DNA of 64,000 nt from Sharpea porci (GCF_009695655.1 NZ_VUNM01000005.1:24001-88000), one strand, 5' to 3'. Positions 7,037-14,966 are shown, counted from the stretch's first letter. Notes: generated by a model from the letters alone, not told the origin. Numbers and translations: made by a program.

Positions 7037-7547
7037 TCAACATCCCTTTAATGGCAACCAAATTGCACAATTCATATTGCGCATCCTGCATATCATCGGC
7101 TTGATAGACTTCAAGCATCAATGATGAATCCAGCTGTCGCTTTTGTCCTTCTCGTGGATACCAATCCTGCCATATTTCTGTATTAAGTTTTTGCAGGCTA
7201 TCAGGCAAAGGGCCGTACGTTGTAAAAATCGCCCACATGCAAGCAGGATATTCAAGAAGTTTTCAACCTTCTACGACTTCTCCACCATTGTATAATCCAG
7301 CAATCTAGTACTCAAAACAATCACCTTTTTGTTTTCACAAATCCCAAACGCACCAATCTTATTGATCAATAACTGCTTGTTCCAAGGTGTTTTCAGGTTA
7401 TTGGGTTTGAAAGAGATGGGAGAATCTTTCACTATATGCCTTCTGCCAAAAGGCAGGACATTCTTTATAGCCTTCTTCTTGTTTGATTGTTTTATGAAAA
7501 CCAATAAATGTGAGTGCTTCTTTCTTTGCATATTTGACATCCATCAT
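7037..7547 (-). pseudogene. GyrI-like (AraC effector-binding domain) protein, degraded
   Basis: Starting at ATG 7545-7547 (behind GGAGAAAAG) the frame gives MMDVKYAKKEALTFIGFHKT and ECPAFWQKAYSERF, the usual start of stand-alone GyrI-like effector-binding proteins, then stops. The matching C-terminal half continues in other frames (WAIFTTYGPLPDSLQKLN, EIWQDWYPREGQ, LMLEVYQADDMQ), and a last shift gives IWLPLKG at the end. Several frameshifts and stops make this a decayed gene of originally about 155 residues. Intact relatives bind small amphipathic molecules. Confidence 0.75.
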
Positions 7548-7575
7548 TCTTTTCTCCAATTCTAATATGAATATC

Positions 7576-8985
7576 TCATATTCTTACATCATGAACAAGA
7601 TGATAAATACAATCAAAGACTTCTGCCATATGTTCGAGTTCAAGATTAGAATAGTGAATAATATACATATGCCTATGACTTGTATGATGATCCATATAAT
7701 AATCAGATAAAGACTGCATATGAATGCCCTTTTCTTCAAGTCTTCTCTTTACCTCTTCTTCTGATAGATCCGTTTTAAGTTTCATTAAGAAATGCAAGCC
7801 TGATTCATTTTCATGGACCTCACAAATAGTATGCAAAGGACTTGCATTCAAGATTTCAAGTAGCTTTTTACGTTTTCTAGAGTAATAGAGGCGCATGCGA
7901 TTAATATGTTTTTCAAAATAGCCCTCGTTGATGAATGAAGCTAAGGTATATTGTTCTATATTTGAAACGGTACATGAAGAGAAGGCAAGATGCTCATAGT
8001 ATTTATTGGCAAGATGAACAGGAAGAATCATGTAACTGATGCGCATTGTTGGAGCAAGGGATTTGGAGAAGGTATTCATGTAGATGACCTTTTCACAGCC
8101 ATCAATACTCAAGAGTGTTGGAAGGGGCTTGCCATGGCTTCTTAGCTCGCTATCATAGTCATCTTCAATAATATAACGTCCATTCTTTTCATTCGCCCAG
8201 CCTAAGATTTCATAACGACGACTTGCCGGCATGGTAATGCCTGTCGGAAAATGGTGATTAGGACAAATATGGGCAATATCAACATGTTGATTTTCTAGCT
8301 CACAAGGCATGATGCCATTTTCATCAATATTGGCATAAACGCACTCAACACCATATTGTTGATAAATCTGCATGAGTTTCTTGTAGCCAGGATTTTCTAT
8401 ACCATAACAATAATCATTTCCTAATAGCTGAATAAGAAGCCCATAGAGATATTCCGTACCTGCGCCAATGATAATTTGATTAGGATCAACACGCATTCCC
8501 CGGAAAGATGCGAGATGCTTACTGATAGCTTCCCTTAATTCATAGAGTCCATTAGCTGGTGCAACATTCATTAATTCCTTTCGCTTATGTGACAAATTAT
8601 CTCTTGATAGCTTAGCCCAGATAGAAAAAGGAAAGTTATCAGGATTAATCATATTATTAGACAAATCGTATGTATAGGTTTTTGGTGGTTGGGGAACTTT
8701 TATATCGAGATTAATGGATAGTTTTTGGGGCATTTTTTTCAGTCCTTCTATCTGTGAGACAAAGTATCCTTTTCTTGGATAAGTGTAAATATAGCCTTCA
8801 CTGATCAACTGGTCATAGGCATTTTGAATCGTTATGGTACTCATGCCATGATGGGAAGCAAAGCTTCGTTTGGAGGGCAGCTTTGTCCCTGGGGCGAGTT
8901 GACCACTGATAATATCGGATTTTATGGCCTGATAAACTTGTTCGTATAGGGGGATATCTTTGTTTGTAAAGGTATAGGTCAGCAT
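7576..8985 (-). CDS. pdxR: MocR-type (GntR-aminotransferase) regulator, PdxR-like
   Basis: A 469-residue fusion of an N-terminal GntR winged helix (YEQVYQAIKSDIISGQ, PSKRSFASHHGMSTITIQNA, residues about 14-75) and a class I aminotransferase fold with the PLP-lysine region (YMNTFSKSLAPTMRISYM, near residue 300). In this family the aminotransferase part senses PLP and the wing activates pdxST for de novo vitamin B6 synthesis. The gene is divergent from pdxS-pdxT, with 107 bases between the coding regions, the arrangement typical of PdxR. The pdxS promoter has a poor -35 box, fitting activator dependence. Regulator identity is inferred from context plus domain architecture. Confidence 0.88.
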   Translation of the reverse strand: MLTYTFTNKDIPLYEQVYQAIKSDIISGQLAPGTKLPSKRSFASHHGMSTITIQNAYDQLISEGYIYTYPRKGYFVSQIEGLKKMPQKLSINLDIKVPQPPKTYTYDLSNNMINPDNFPFSIWAKLSRDNLSHKRKELMNVAPANGLYELREAISKHLASFRGMRVDPNQIIIGAGTEYLYGLLIQLLGNDYCYGIENPGYKKLMQIYQQYGVECVYANIDENGIMPCELENQHVDIAHICPNHHFPTGITMPASRRYEILGWANEKNGRYIIEDDYDSELRSHGKPLPTLLSIDGCEKVIYMNTFSKSLAPTMRISYMILPVHLANKYYEHLAFSSCTVSNIEQYTLASFINEGYFEKHINRMRLYYSRKRKKLLEILNASPLHTICEVHENESGLHFLMKLKTDLSEEEVKRRLEEKGIHMQSLSDYYMDHHTSHRHMYIIHYSNLELEHMAEVFDCIYHLVHDVRI

Positions 8986-9030
8986 CTTTATCTTCTCCTT
9001 CTGGCATCTTATATTTATTTAATTTGGATA

Positions 9031-9059
9031 TTTTTATATAACCAGTTAAATTGTATGAT
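9031..9059 (+). promoter_or_regulatory. pdxS promoter with TAACCAGTTA inverted repeat
   Basis: TATGAT (9054-9059) is a good -10 box; 17 bases upstream is only TTTTTA. Between them, TAACCAGTTA (9039-9048) has TAAC/GTTA symmetry. A weak -35 with a symmetric site in the spacer suits activation by the MocR-type regulator encoded next door. Confidence 0.45.
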
Positions 9060-9092
9060 ATCACCAAGAAGAATACAAGGGGGAATAAAAAT

Positions 9093-9968
9093 ATGAGTAA
9101 TGAAAGATATGCATTGAATAAAGGGCTGGCACAAATGCTTAAGGGTGGTGTGATTATGGATGTCACAACACCAGAACAAGCCAGAATTGCCCAGGAGGCA
9201 GGAGCATGTGCTGTCATGGCACTTGAAAGAATACCTGCTGATATCAGAGCTGCTGGTGGAGTTTCACGAATGAGTGATCCAAAAATGATTAAGGGCATTC
9301 AGGAAGCTGTCAGCATTCCGGTCATGGCGAAATGCCGTATTGGCCATTTTGTCGAAGCACAGATTCTTGAAGCTATTGATATTGATTATATTGATGAATC
9401 CGAAGTACTTTCTGTCGCTGATGATGTCTATCATATTGATAAGACAACTTTCAAAGTACCATTTGTCTGTGGCGCAAGAGACTTAGGTGAAGCTTTAAGA
9501 AGAATTAATGAAGGGGCTTCAATGATTCGTACAAAGGGCGAACCTGGTACTGGTGATGTTGTTCAGGCAGTCCGTCATATGCGTAAGATGAACGCTGAAA
9601 TTAGAAAAATTGTGGCGATGGAAAAAGATGAACTCTTTGAAGAAGCTAAACAGCTTCGTGTTCCTTACGACTTAGTACTTTATGTTCATGAACATAAAAG
9701 ACTTCCTGTTGTCAATTTTGCCGCAGGTGGTGTTGCCACACCAGCCGATGCCGCTTTAATGATGCAGCTAGGAGCCGAAGGTGTCTTTGTCGGATCAGGT
9801 ATCTTTAAGTCTGGAGATCCCGCAAAACGTGCTTCAGCCATTGTTCAGGCAGTTACAAACTATCAGGATGCAGCTCTTATCGCAAAACTCTCAGAAGATC
9901 TTGGAGAAGCAATGGTAGGTATTAATCCAAGTGAAATCAAGGTGATCATGGAAGAAAGAGGACAATAA
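9093..9968 (+). CDS. pdxS: PLP synthase synthase subunit PdxS
   Basis: A 291-residue (beta/alpha)8 protein, nearly identical in plan to all Pdx[20 protein letters not shown] with the catalytic lysines in [13 protein letters not shown] and [12 protein letters not shown]...[11 protein letters not shown], and the C-terminal [20 protein letters not shown] phosphate site. It condenses ribose 5-phosphate, glyceraldehyde 3-phosphate and ammonia (from PdxT) to PLP in a 12+12 complex. I start at ATG 9093 behind AAGGGGGAA, giving the normal family length. pdxT follows after two bases. Confidence 0.98.
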   Translation: MSNERYALNKGLAQMLKGGVIMDVTTPEQARIAQEAGACAVMALERIPADIRAAGGVSRMSDPKMIKGIQEAVSIPVMAKCRIGHFVEAQILEAIDIDYIDESEVLSVADDVYHIDKTTFKVPFVCGARDLGEALRRINEGASMIRTKGEPGTGDVVQAVRHMRKMNAEIRKIVAMEKDELFEEAKQLRVPYDLVLYVHEHKRLPVVNFAAGGVATPADAALMMQLGAEGVFVGSGIFKSGDPAKRASAIVQAVTNYQDAALIAKLSEDLGEAMVGINPSEIKVIMEERGQ

Positions 9969-9970
9969 TT

Positions 9971-10546
9971 ATGAGAGTTGGCATATTAGCTTTACAAGGA
10001 GCTTTTATTGAACATGAAAAGATAATCCAAAATTTAGGTGCAGAAGTTGTTGAAATAAGACAATTAAAAGATCTTGATGGCATTGATGGCCTGATTCTTC
10101 CAGGAGGCGAAAGCACAGTCCAGGGTAAGCTTTTAAGACAGCTTAACTTACTTAAGCCAATTCAACAGCTCATCAATGAAGGTTTACCTGTTCTTGCGAC
10201 TTGTGCTGGTCTTATTCTTCTAGCTAAAACAATAGATGGCGAAGAGAGCGCCCACCTAGGCACATTGCCAATCGTCATTAAACGAAATGCCTATGGAAGA
10301 CAGCTGGCCAGCTTTACTTCAGATATTGACATTAAGCCTGTTGGTTCTTATCCCGCTGTTTTTATCCGTGCACCTTATATTGAATCTGTAAATGATGATG
10401 TTGATATTCTTGGTGTTGTCAATGACCATATTGTCGCTGTTCAATATCACAATCAGTTAGGCTTCTCCTTTCATCCCGAACTTACAAATGATCCTAGAAT
10501 TCATGAATACTTTCTTTCACTTATTAAAAACAACCATCATAACTAG
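9971..10546 (+). CDS. pdxT: PLP synthase glutaminase subunit PdxT
   Basis: A 191-residue class I glutaminase that supplies ammonia to PdxS. The oxyanion loop GGESTV (near residue 46), the nucleophile in ATCAGL (near residue 78) and the His-Glu pair in FSFHPELTND near the C-terminus form the expected triad. Length fits the family (about 190). It is translated from a start two bases after the pdxS stop and is followed by a strong terminator, so the operon has just two genes. Confidence 0.97.
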   Translation: MRVGILALQGAFIEHEKIIQNLGAEVVEIRQLKDLDGIDGLILPGGESTVQGKLLRQLNLLKPIQQLINEGLPVLATCAGLILLAKTIDGEESAHLGTLPIVIKRNAYGRQLASFTSDIDIKPVGSYPAVFIRAPYIESVNDDVDILGVVNDHIVAVQYHNQLGFSFHPELTNDPRIHEYFLSLIKNNHHN

Positions 10547-10556
10547 CTTTACATTC

Positions 10557-10592
10557 AAAAAGACTATAGGGCATCGCTCCTATAGCCTTTTT
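10557..10592. terminator. Bidirectional terminator after pdxT
   Basis: AAAAAGACTATAGG (10557-10570) pairs with CCTATAGCCTTTTT (10579-10592), with one wobble pair, an 8-base loop and a T run on either strand. It ends the pdxST operon. Confidence 0.9.
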
Positions 10593-10602
10593 ATTATAGT
10601 TC

Positions 10603-10770
10603 CTATTTGATAGCTATAACTGTAATCCATGGCTTTCTTTCATGATGAAAACAATCAATATTTTTAAATCCTGCCTTTTTTAGAGTTTCTTTAATGAACT
10701 ATTCATAATCCTTGTCAACCAAGGTACCATGTTTTACAATAAAGCCATCAGGTCCACCACCTGTATTATT
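10603..10770 (-). pseudogene. C-terminal remnant of a class I SAM methyltransferase
   Basis: One minus-strand frame reads GGGPDGFIVKHGTLVDKDYE, a stop (TAG), then FIKETLKKAGFKNIDCFHHE and RKPWITVIAIK with a final stop. The last block is the usual end of small SAM-dependent methyltransferases. The N-terminal SAM-binding domain is absent, so this is a decayed 3' end. Confidence 0.6.
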
Positions 10771-10773
10771 CAC

Positions 10774-10791
10774 ATTCTATTAAAATAGAAT
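10774..10791 (+). promoter_or_regulatory. Perfect palindrome ATTCTATT-AA-AATAGAAT before the DUF4097 gene
   Basis: An 18-bp perfect inverted repeat ends immediately before the AGAAGGAG ribosome site of the DUF4097 gene. It is well placed for a repressor operator or an mRNA hairpin masking that site. Confidence 0.5.
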
Positions 10792-10805
10792 AGAAGGAGT
10801 ATAAA

Positions 10806-11570
10806 ATGAAAAGAAAGCATATTATTTTTCTAGTTATAATCATTGTTATTGGTATTGTTGCTTTATTTTATGGGGCAATGAGACATTTAGATATAACTAT
10901 GGATAATGGTCGTTTCAGTATTTCCATGGATTCCCCTAAAAAAGCTACTGTCCATAAAAATCTTGAAGCCTTTGACAGCATCGACATCAAACTCAACAAT
11001 GCAGATATTGAGCTTAAAAGTGGCAATAACTATGCCCTGTTCTATCATGGCAAGAAAGACGAATGTCCTACTGCCACAATCAAAGATGGCCTACTTACTA
11101 TAAAAGAAAGCCATACTCATTCTTTAAGCAATAATAATCCTGAATTAGTCATCACTATTCCAAAGAATATCAACACGCTTGAGAATGTCTCTCTTGTATC
11201 CAGTGATGGTGATATCACTATTGACCCAATCAATAAATTAAGCATTCATGCATTGACGATGGATAGCAGTAATGGTGATCTTGATTTAGAACAAAGCATT
11301 GTCAATAATCTAATAGCAACATCATCTAATGGTGATATCGATGTTGAAGATAGCAGCTTGACAACATCCAGCTTAAAAACAAGCAATGGTGATATTTCTG
11401 TCAGTCTAGCTGATCATCTTAATAATTATTTTGTTTCAGTGAAAAGTGATTCAGGTGATATTTCTATTGGTGATAATGACTATGACTCTGGATCAATTCA
11501 AGTTGGTCATGGTTCTCAAAAGATTACTGCACAAACTGATAATGGTGATATTGATATTGAAAATGATTAA
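10806..11570 (+). CDS. DUF4097-type membrane-anchored beta-repeat protein
   Basis: A 254-residue protein with a signal anchor (residues 4-24, IIFLVIIIVIGIVALFYGAM) and an extracellular part rich in short strands. The repeated SSNGDID/TSNGDIS/TDNGDIDIE units every 15-25 residues are the hallmark of DUF4097 solenoid domains (bactofilin-like putative adhesin fold). It probably sits on the outer face of the membrane; function is unknown. A strong AGAAGGAG site precedes the start and a terminator follows, so the gene is monocistronic. The PadR/DUF1700 partners often seen with this family are absent here. Confidence 0.8.
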   Translation: MKRKHIIFLVIIIVIGIVALFYGAMRHLDITMDNGRFSISMDSPKKATVHKNLEAFDSIDIKLNNADIELKSGNNYALFYHGKKDECPTATIKDGLLTIKESHTHSLSNNNPELVITIPKNINTLENVSLVSSDGDITIDPINKLSIHALTMDSSNGDLDLEQSIVNNLIATSSNGDIDVEDSSLTTSSLKTSNGDISVSLADHLNNYFVSVKSDSGDISIGDNDYDSGSIQVGHGSQKITAQTDNGDIDIEND

Positions 11571-11583
11571 TTTCATCTGTTTT

Positions 11584-11616
11584 AAAAGAGCAAGTATTCG
11601 AAATGCTTGCTCTTTT
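11584..11616 (+). terminator. Terminator after the DUF4097 gene
   Basis: AAAGAGCAAG pairs with CTTGCTCTTT across a short loop, followed by CTTTTA. It is symmetric enough to work for both converging directions. Confidence 0.8.
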
Positions 11617-11619
11617 CTT

Positions 11620-11848
11620 TTATCTTTTCTTAAAACGTCCAACTTTTGTAAGTCTATTAGGTAGCTTGGGAAGTTTTCCTGATGTCTGAATAATTGCTTT
11701 TTCTTCACATACAGCAATACACTTACCACATTTTGTACAATCAAAGTCATCAATCATATGAATATATTTAGATTTACCTTCAATACATTCCGCATACAAA
11801 TGCCGTTAGAAAGATACTGACAGCTATTTTGATATTTTTTGTTTTCAT
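11620..11848 (-). pseudogene. Small secreted/anchored 4Fe-4S protein, frameshifted
   Basis: From ATG 11846-11848 (behind AGGGAG) the frame reads MKTKNIKIAVSIFLTAFVCG, a membrane or signal helix, then stops. One base over, the frame continues with ECIEGKSKYIHMIDDFDC, then TKCGKCIAVCEEKAI and a basic tail. C-x2-C-x2-C-x3-C is a [4Fe-4S]-binding motif. A single +1 shift would restore a protein of about 75 residues. The parent family is not recognised beyond the ferredoxin motif. Confidence 0.55.
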
Positions 11849-11981
11849 TGAATATAGCTCCCTTCCTGTAATAAAAACCATGTTCTTTATGTCCAAGAAG
11901 ATTGTATATTTTTAACCACATCAAAAATATGCCCTTTTTTTCTCAATTTCATATTCCTTTTTAATCTTTTAAAATACAAAA

Positions 11982-12027
11982 AGAAGAAGGAACAAAAAGG
12001 TGACTCACTTTTTTGTTCCTTCTTCTC
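11982..12027 (-). terminator. Long perfect-type hairpin, terminator-like
   Basis: The arms, about 20 bp, read outward from a small loop and are followed by five T on the minus strand. No gene directly feeds it, which hints at an unannotated small transcript between it and the hairpin at 12119. Confidence 0.6.
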
Positions 12028-12118
12028 ATTTATGAAGCTTCGCTTATAAGTATCATGGAAAGTCATGAAATTCTTATTTAATCGAGATATCTAAAATAAG
12101 CATTTCATTCAACAAAAA

Positions 12119-12169
12119 AGCTAGAAATCTAAAGCTTACCAGGCAGATAAGATCATGATTTTTCTAGCT
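12119..12169 (-). terminator. Probable terminator of the TA operon
   Basis: AGCTAGAAATC and GATTTTTCTAGCT flank a 27-base loop; the minus-strand product ends in CTAGCTTTTTT. It lies about 100 bases after the toxin stop. Confidence 0.55.
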
Positions 12170-12266
12170 CTCATTCAAGTATTATTATAAGGAAACAGGG
12201 TAAGCCCCCCTTCCTGTCTCTATATATTTTAAGAAATAAGTTAAATTTTTATAGCAAGTGTAGCGT

Positions 12267-12569
12267 TTAGGAATCAAAAATTTTTGTTATGTCTTGATAA
12301 CGATTAATTACACGATAGATTTCCAAATAGTCATTATTAACCATATAAATAATGATAAAATTCTTCCATATAATATACTTATATTTCGTATGAAAGGTAA
12401 CACGCTTAGATAAATCTGAACCTATTTTTGGAAACATTCGAAGATTTTCAAACTTATCATAAATCATACCGATCGTTTTAGTAGCGTATTCTTTATTATC
12501 ATCTGCAATGTAGTCAAAAATATCCGTCAAATCATTTATAACAACTGGATTGATTCGAAGTTTTAACAT
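12267..12569 (-). CDS. RelE/ParE-type toxin
   Basis: A 100-residue protein with the RelE/ParE superfamily pattern: VVINDLTDIFDYIADDNKEYA at the N-terminus, KFENLRMFPKIGSDL in the middle and YKYIIWKNFIIIYMVNNDY near the end. Members cut ribosome-bound mRNA (RelE/YoeB) or poison gyrase (ParE); which one applies cannot be read from the sequence. The upstream antitoxin gene ends two bases before this start, so the pair is co-transcribed, in the usual antitoxin-first order. Confidence 0.85.
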   Translation of the reverse strand: MLKLRINPVVINDLTDIFDYIADDNKEYATKTIGMIYDKFENLRMFPKIGSDLSKRVTFHTKYKYIIWKNFIIIYMVNNDYLEIYRVINRYQDITKIFDS

Positions 12570-12571
12570 CT

Positions 12572-12820
12572 TTATTTACCCACAGCTGCTTTTAACTCTT
12601 CTAAAGTTAACCATCCATCACCATTTTTCACTGCTTCTTCTGCTTCCTGTAATTTCATTAGAAGCTTTTTTTCTGCACGTTCTCGCTCGTAATCTTCTAT
12701 GTCCATCACTACAAAACGACCTCTGCCATTTTTTGTAAGAAATACTGGTTCTCCTTTATGGCAGTGTTTTAAAACCTCATTATAATTTCTCAAGTCAGAT
12801 ACTGGTAAAATATGAGACAT
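12572..12820 (-). CDS. Phd/YefM-type antitoxin
   Basis: An 82-residue protein beginning ILPVSDLRNYNEVLKHCHKG, then EPVFLTKNGRGRFVVMDIED, the Phd/YefM dimerisation and DNA-binding fold, and a C-terminal helical tail (EEAVKNGDGWLTLEELKAAV) that should wrap the toxin. It should neutralise the RelE/ParE protein encoded downstream and repress the shared promoter, where a palindrome lies between the promoter boxes. Confidence 0.88.
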   Translation of the reverse strand: MSHILPVSDLRNYNEVLKHCHKGEPVFLTKNGRGRFVVMDIEDYERERAEKKLLMKLQEAEEAVKNGDGWLTLEELKAAVGK

Positions 12821-12862
12821 AATCTTTCAACTCCTTTTCTTTTAATAAATCTTTCTACCCTT

Positions 12863-12889
12863 AGTATATAATATATTTCGAAATATTCA
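12863..12889 (-). promoter_or_regulatory. TA promoter with ATATTTCGAAATAT operator
   Basis: On the minus strand TTGAAT (12884-12889) and TATACT (12863-12868) bracket the perfect 14-bp palindrome ATATTTCGAAATAT (12873-12886). Binding of the antitoxin there would shut the promoter. Spacing between the boxes is 15, slightly short. Confidence 0.5.
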
Positions 12890-12939
12890 ACGTAATTTTT
12901 TACAGCAACAAAAACAAACTTTAAACAAAATGCATTTTT

Positions 12940-12976
12940 AAATACCCCTGTTTTCTATGGAAAAACGTTCTATGAA
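12940..12976 (+). repeat. Dispersed 37-nt element, copy 1
   Basis: Matches 23467-23503 at 32 of 37 positions, without gaps; shared core CTGTTTTCTA and GTTCTATGAA. About 85 bases downstream both copies also share AAACCAAT followed by CTTTTCAT-like sequence, so the duplicated unit may be about 135-140 bases. Confidence 0.6.
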
Positions 12977-13155
12977 ATAGAAAAAGATATTATATGGGTT
13001 GATTGTTAATATGAAGGAGTTATATCAAACATGATCTTATGAAGTTGAGTGAAAGACTATAAACCAATGCTTTTTCATTTCACCAATTATAATCATAGCT
13101 TCTAAGTAAAGTGCTAATATTGAAACTCTTTATGTGCGATAGCACTAGTTGTGTA

Positions 13156-13184
13156 TTGTCTAGAATATCATATTGTGCTACAAT
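13156..13184 (+). promoter_or_regulatory. scfA: Promoter of the SCIFF peptide gene
   Basis: TTGTCT (13156-13161) and TACAAT (13179-13184), 17 bases apart, about 45 bases before the peptide start. Confidence 0.65.
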
Positions 13185-13227
13185 TCTCGTAAATAAAGAG
13201 GATTCAAGAATTTGGAGGAGATTCATT

Positions 13228-13374
13228 ATGAAGAGAATTAAAACACTTGAAACTAAAGACCTTTGCGCAAGTGCAAAAACTGGTGGATGTGGCGAATGCC
13301 AGACTTCATGCCAGAGTGCTTGTAAGACAAGCTGTGGTGTTGCTAACCAGCAGTGTGAAAATAAGAACAAATAA
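13228..13374 (+). CDS. scfA: SCIFF peptide precursor (six Cys in forty-five)
   Basis: A 48-residue peptide starting MKRIKTLETKDLCASAKTGG, followed by the SCIFF core with CGEC, QTSC, QSAC, KTSC and a last Cys before ENKNK. Such peptides are modified by the radical SAM enzyme encoded downstream, which forms a Cys-to-Thr thioether (ranthipeptide class). The real start is ATG 13228, behind GGAGGAG. Two departures from the usual core: the residue after the fifth core Cys is Gly, where Thr is usual, and there is an additional Cys at position 13, making seven. The biological role of SCIFF is not settled; in clostridia a signalling role has been proposed. Confidence 0.93.
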   Translation: MKRIKTLETKDLCASAKTGGCGECQTSCQSACKTSCGVANQQCENKNK

Positions 13375-13396
13375 TTGTCTTTAGGCAAATTCCCAT

Positions 13397-13420
13397 GCCG
13401 CCGATAAGGCGGCTCTTTTA
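13397..13420 (+). terminator. Intercistronic terminator between scfA and scfB
   Basis: GCCGCC-GATAA-GGCGGC is a perfect GC-rich stem followed by TCTTTTATTG. Placed between peptide and maturase, it should let most transcripts stop after the peptide, giving an excess of substrate over enzyme. Confidence 0.8.
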
Positions 13421-13472
13421 TTGTCCAAACAATAAAAACAAAAAATTGATTAATTAATGGAGTGAATGATAA

Positions 13473-14966
13473 ATGGTACATCAATATAAATTGAACAATT
13501 ATAACATTGTTCTTGATACTTGTTCAGGTTCAGTACATTCTGTTGATGATGTTGCTTATGACATCATTGCCATGTATCCTGATCATGATGAACAAGAAAT
13601 TGTGAATGCGATGATGGAGAAATATGGCGAAAGGCCGGATGTGACTCCTGAAGATATTCGCTTTTGTATTGAAGACATTACAACTTTAAAGAATAATCAC
13701 AAATTATTTACCCCTGACACCTATGAACCACTTGCTGGAGAATTCAAGAAAAGAAATGTCGGGGTCATCAAAGCATTATGTCTACATGTATCCCATACAT
13801 GTAATCTAAATTGTGAATACTGTTTCGCAAGCCAAGGGAAATATCATGGTGATCGTGCATTAATGAGCTTTGAAGTGGGTAAAAGAGCTATTGACTTCTT
13901 AATTGAAAACTCAGGCACACGTCACAACTTAGAAGTTGACTTCTTTGGAGGTGAACCACTATTAAACTGGGATGTATGTAAACAGGTTGTTGCCTATGCC
14001 CGTTCAAGAGAAAAAGAAACAGGTAAACATTTCCGTTTCACTGTAACGACAAATGGTATGCTTATTGATGATGACATGATTGATTTTTGTAACAAAGAGA
14101 TCAGCAATGTTGTTCTTTCATTAGATGGACGTAAGGAAGTCCATGATCGCACACGTGTTGACTACAAAGGAAATGGCAGTTATGACCAGATTGTTCCTAA
14201 ATTCCAGAAAATCGTGAAAGCACGTGGTGGAAAGAACTACTATATGCGTGGCACTTTCACCCATGCCAATACTGATTTCACAAACGATGTCTTGCATATG
14301 GCTGATCTTGGTTTCACAGAATTGTCAATGGAACCTGTTGTTTCTAAGCCAGGTGATCCTCTTGCTTTAACAGAAGAAGATTTACCTATCATCAAAGAAC
14401 AGTATGAAATACTCGCAAAAGAAATGTTAAAACGCGACCGCGAAGGGAAAGGTTTCACATTCTATCATTATATGATTGACCTGAAATCAGGACCATGTAT
14501 CTATAAGAGAATTTCAGGCTGTGGTTCAGGAACAGAATATATGGCGGTAACACCTTGGGGTGACTTATACCCTTGCCATCAGTTTGTTGGGGAAGAGAAA
14601 TTTAAATTAGGCGATATCTATCACGGTGTTACAAATCATGAAATTCAGGAAGACTTCCGTTCATGTAATGCTTATGCAAGACCTGACTGTCAGGATTGCT
14701 GGGCTAAGCTTTATTGTTCAGGTGGCTGTGCTGCCAACGCCTACCATGCAACTGGTAGTGTGAAAGGCATCTATGAATATGGATGTGAATTATTCCGTAA
14801 GAGAATGGAATGTGCCATCATGTTGCAGGTGGCGGAAGACTTGGAAGGAATCGATGGATCAGTAAGACATGGTTATACGTCTGCGAACTTCTCAGTTGGT
14901 GAAGGAAACTTAGCTGATGATGACTGCAGTGATTGCTCATCTGATGATTGCACAACAACGAAATAA
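13473..14966 (+). CDS. scfB: SCIFF radical SAM maturase
   Basis: A 497-residue enzyme with three parts: an N-terminal peptide-recognition domain (residues about 1-95, with CSGSVHSVDDVAYDII), a radical SAM barrel with the cluster motif CNLNCEYC near residue 115, and a C-terminal SPASM domain with auxiliary-cluster cysteines (SGCGSGTEYMAVTPWGDLYPC, CQDCWAKLYCSGGCAANAYH). It makes thioether crosslinks in the SCIFF peptide. Start ATG 13473 follows TGGAGTG. The protein ends in an acidic tail carrying three more cysteines (DDDCSDCSSDDC), which I do not expect in the family core. A terminator follows at 14972-15004. Confidence 0.95.
   Translation: MVHQYKLNNYNIVLDTCSGSVHSVDDVAYDIIAMYPDHDEQEIVNAMMEKYGERPDVTPEDIRFCIEDITTLKNNHKLFTPDTYEPLAGEFKKRNVGVIKALCLHVSHTCNLNCEYCFASQGKYHGDRALMSFEVGKRAIDFLIENSGTRHNLEVDFFGGEPLLNWDVCKQVVAYARSREKETGKHFRFTVTTNGMLIDDDMIDFCNKEISNVVLSLDGRKEVHDRTRVDYKGNGSYDQIVPKFQKIVKARGGKNYYMRGTFTHANTDFTNDVLHMADLGFTELSMEPVVSKPGDPLALTEEDLPIIKEQYEILAKEMLKRDREGKGFTFYHYMIDLKSGPCIYKRISGCGSGTEYMAVTPWGDLYPCHQFVGEEKFKLGDIYHGVTNHEIQEDFRSCNAYARPDCQDCWAKLYCSGGCAANAYHATGSVKGIYEYGCELFRKRMECAIMLQVAEDLEGIDGSVRHGYTSANFSVGEGNLADDDCSDCSSDDCTTTK

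Larger units (their letters stand above)
11849..12266. other. Gene-free stretch with two long hairpins
   Basis: No convincing coding sequence on either strand. It holds a long inverted repeat with arms starting AGAAGAAGGAACAAAAA (11982-12027) and a second one at 12119-12169 (AGCTAGAAATC with GATTTTTCTAGCT). On the minus strand each is followed by a T run. The second can end transcription from the TA operon at 12267-12820; the role of the first, 90 bases further on, is unclear. Confidence 0.6.
12821..13155. other. Gene-free stretch between TA promoter and SCIFF promoter
   Basis: No coding sequence seen. Besides the TA promoter it contains the 37-nt element (copy 1) at 12940-12976 and, at its far end (around 13058-13082), a sequence resembling the end of the other copy (ATAAACCAATGCTTTTTCAT). 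Nothing else identifiable. Confidence 0.6.

Noticed and set aside
7271-7540. 89-codon minus ORF read as a separate small protein
   Set aside because: It is an alternative frame within the decayed GyrI-like gene; only the fragments in the other frames match the family.
11446-11753. Small ORFs at the end of the DUF4097 gene and opposite
   Set aside because: They are off-frame readings of the DUF4097 gene and of the Fe-S remnant.
13080-13484. 134-codon minus-strand ORF over the SCIFF gene
   Set aside because: Antisense to a well-supported peptide gene, with no ribosome site and no plausible product.
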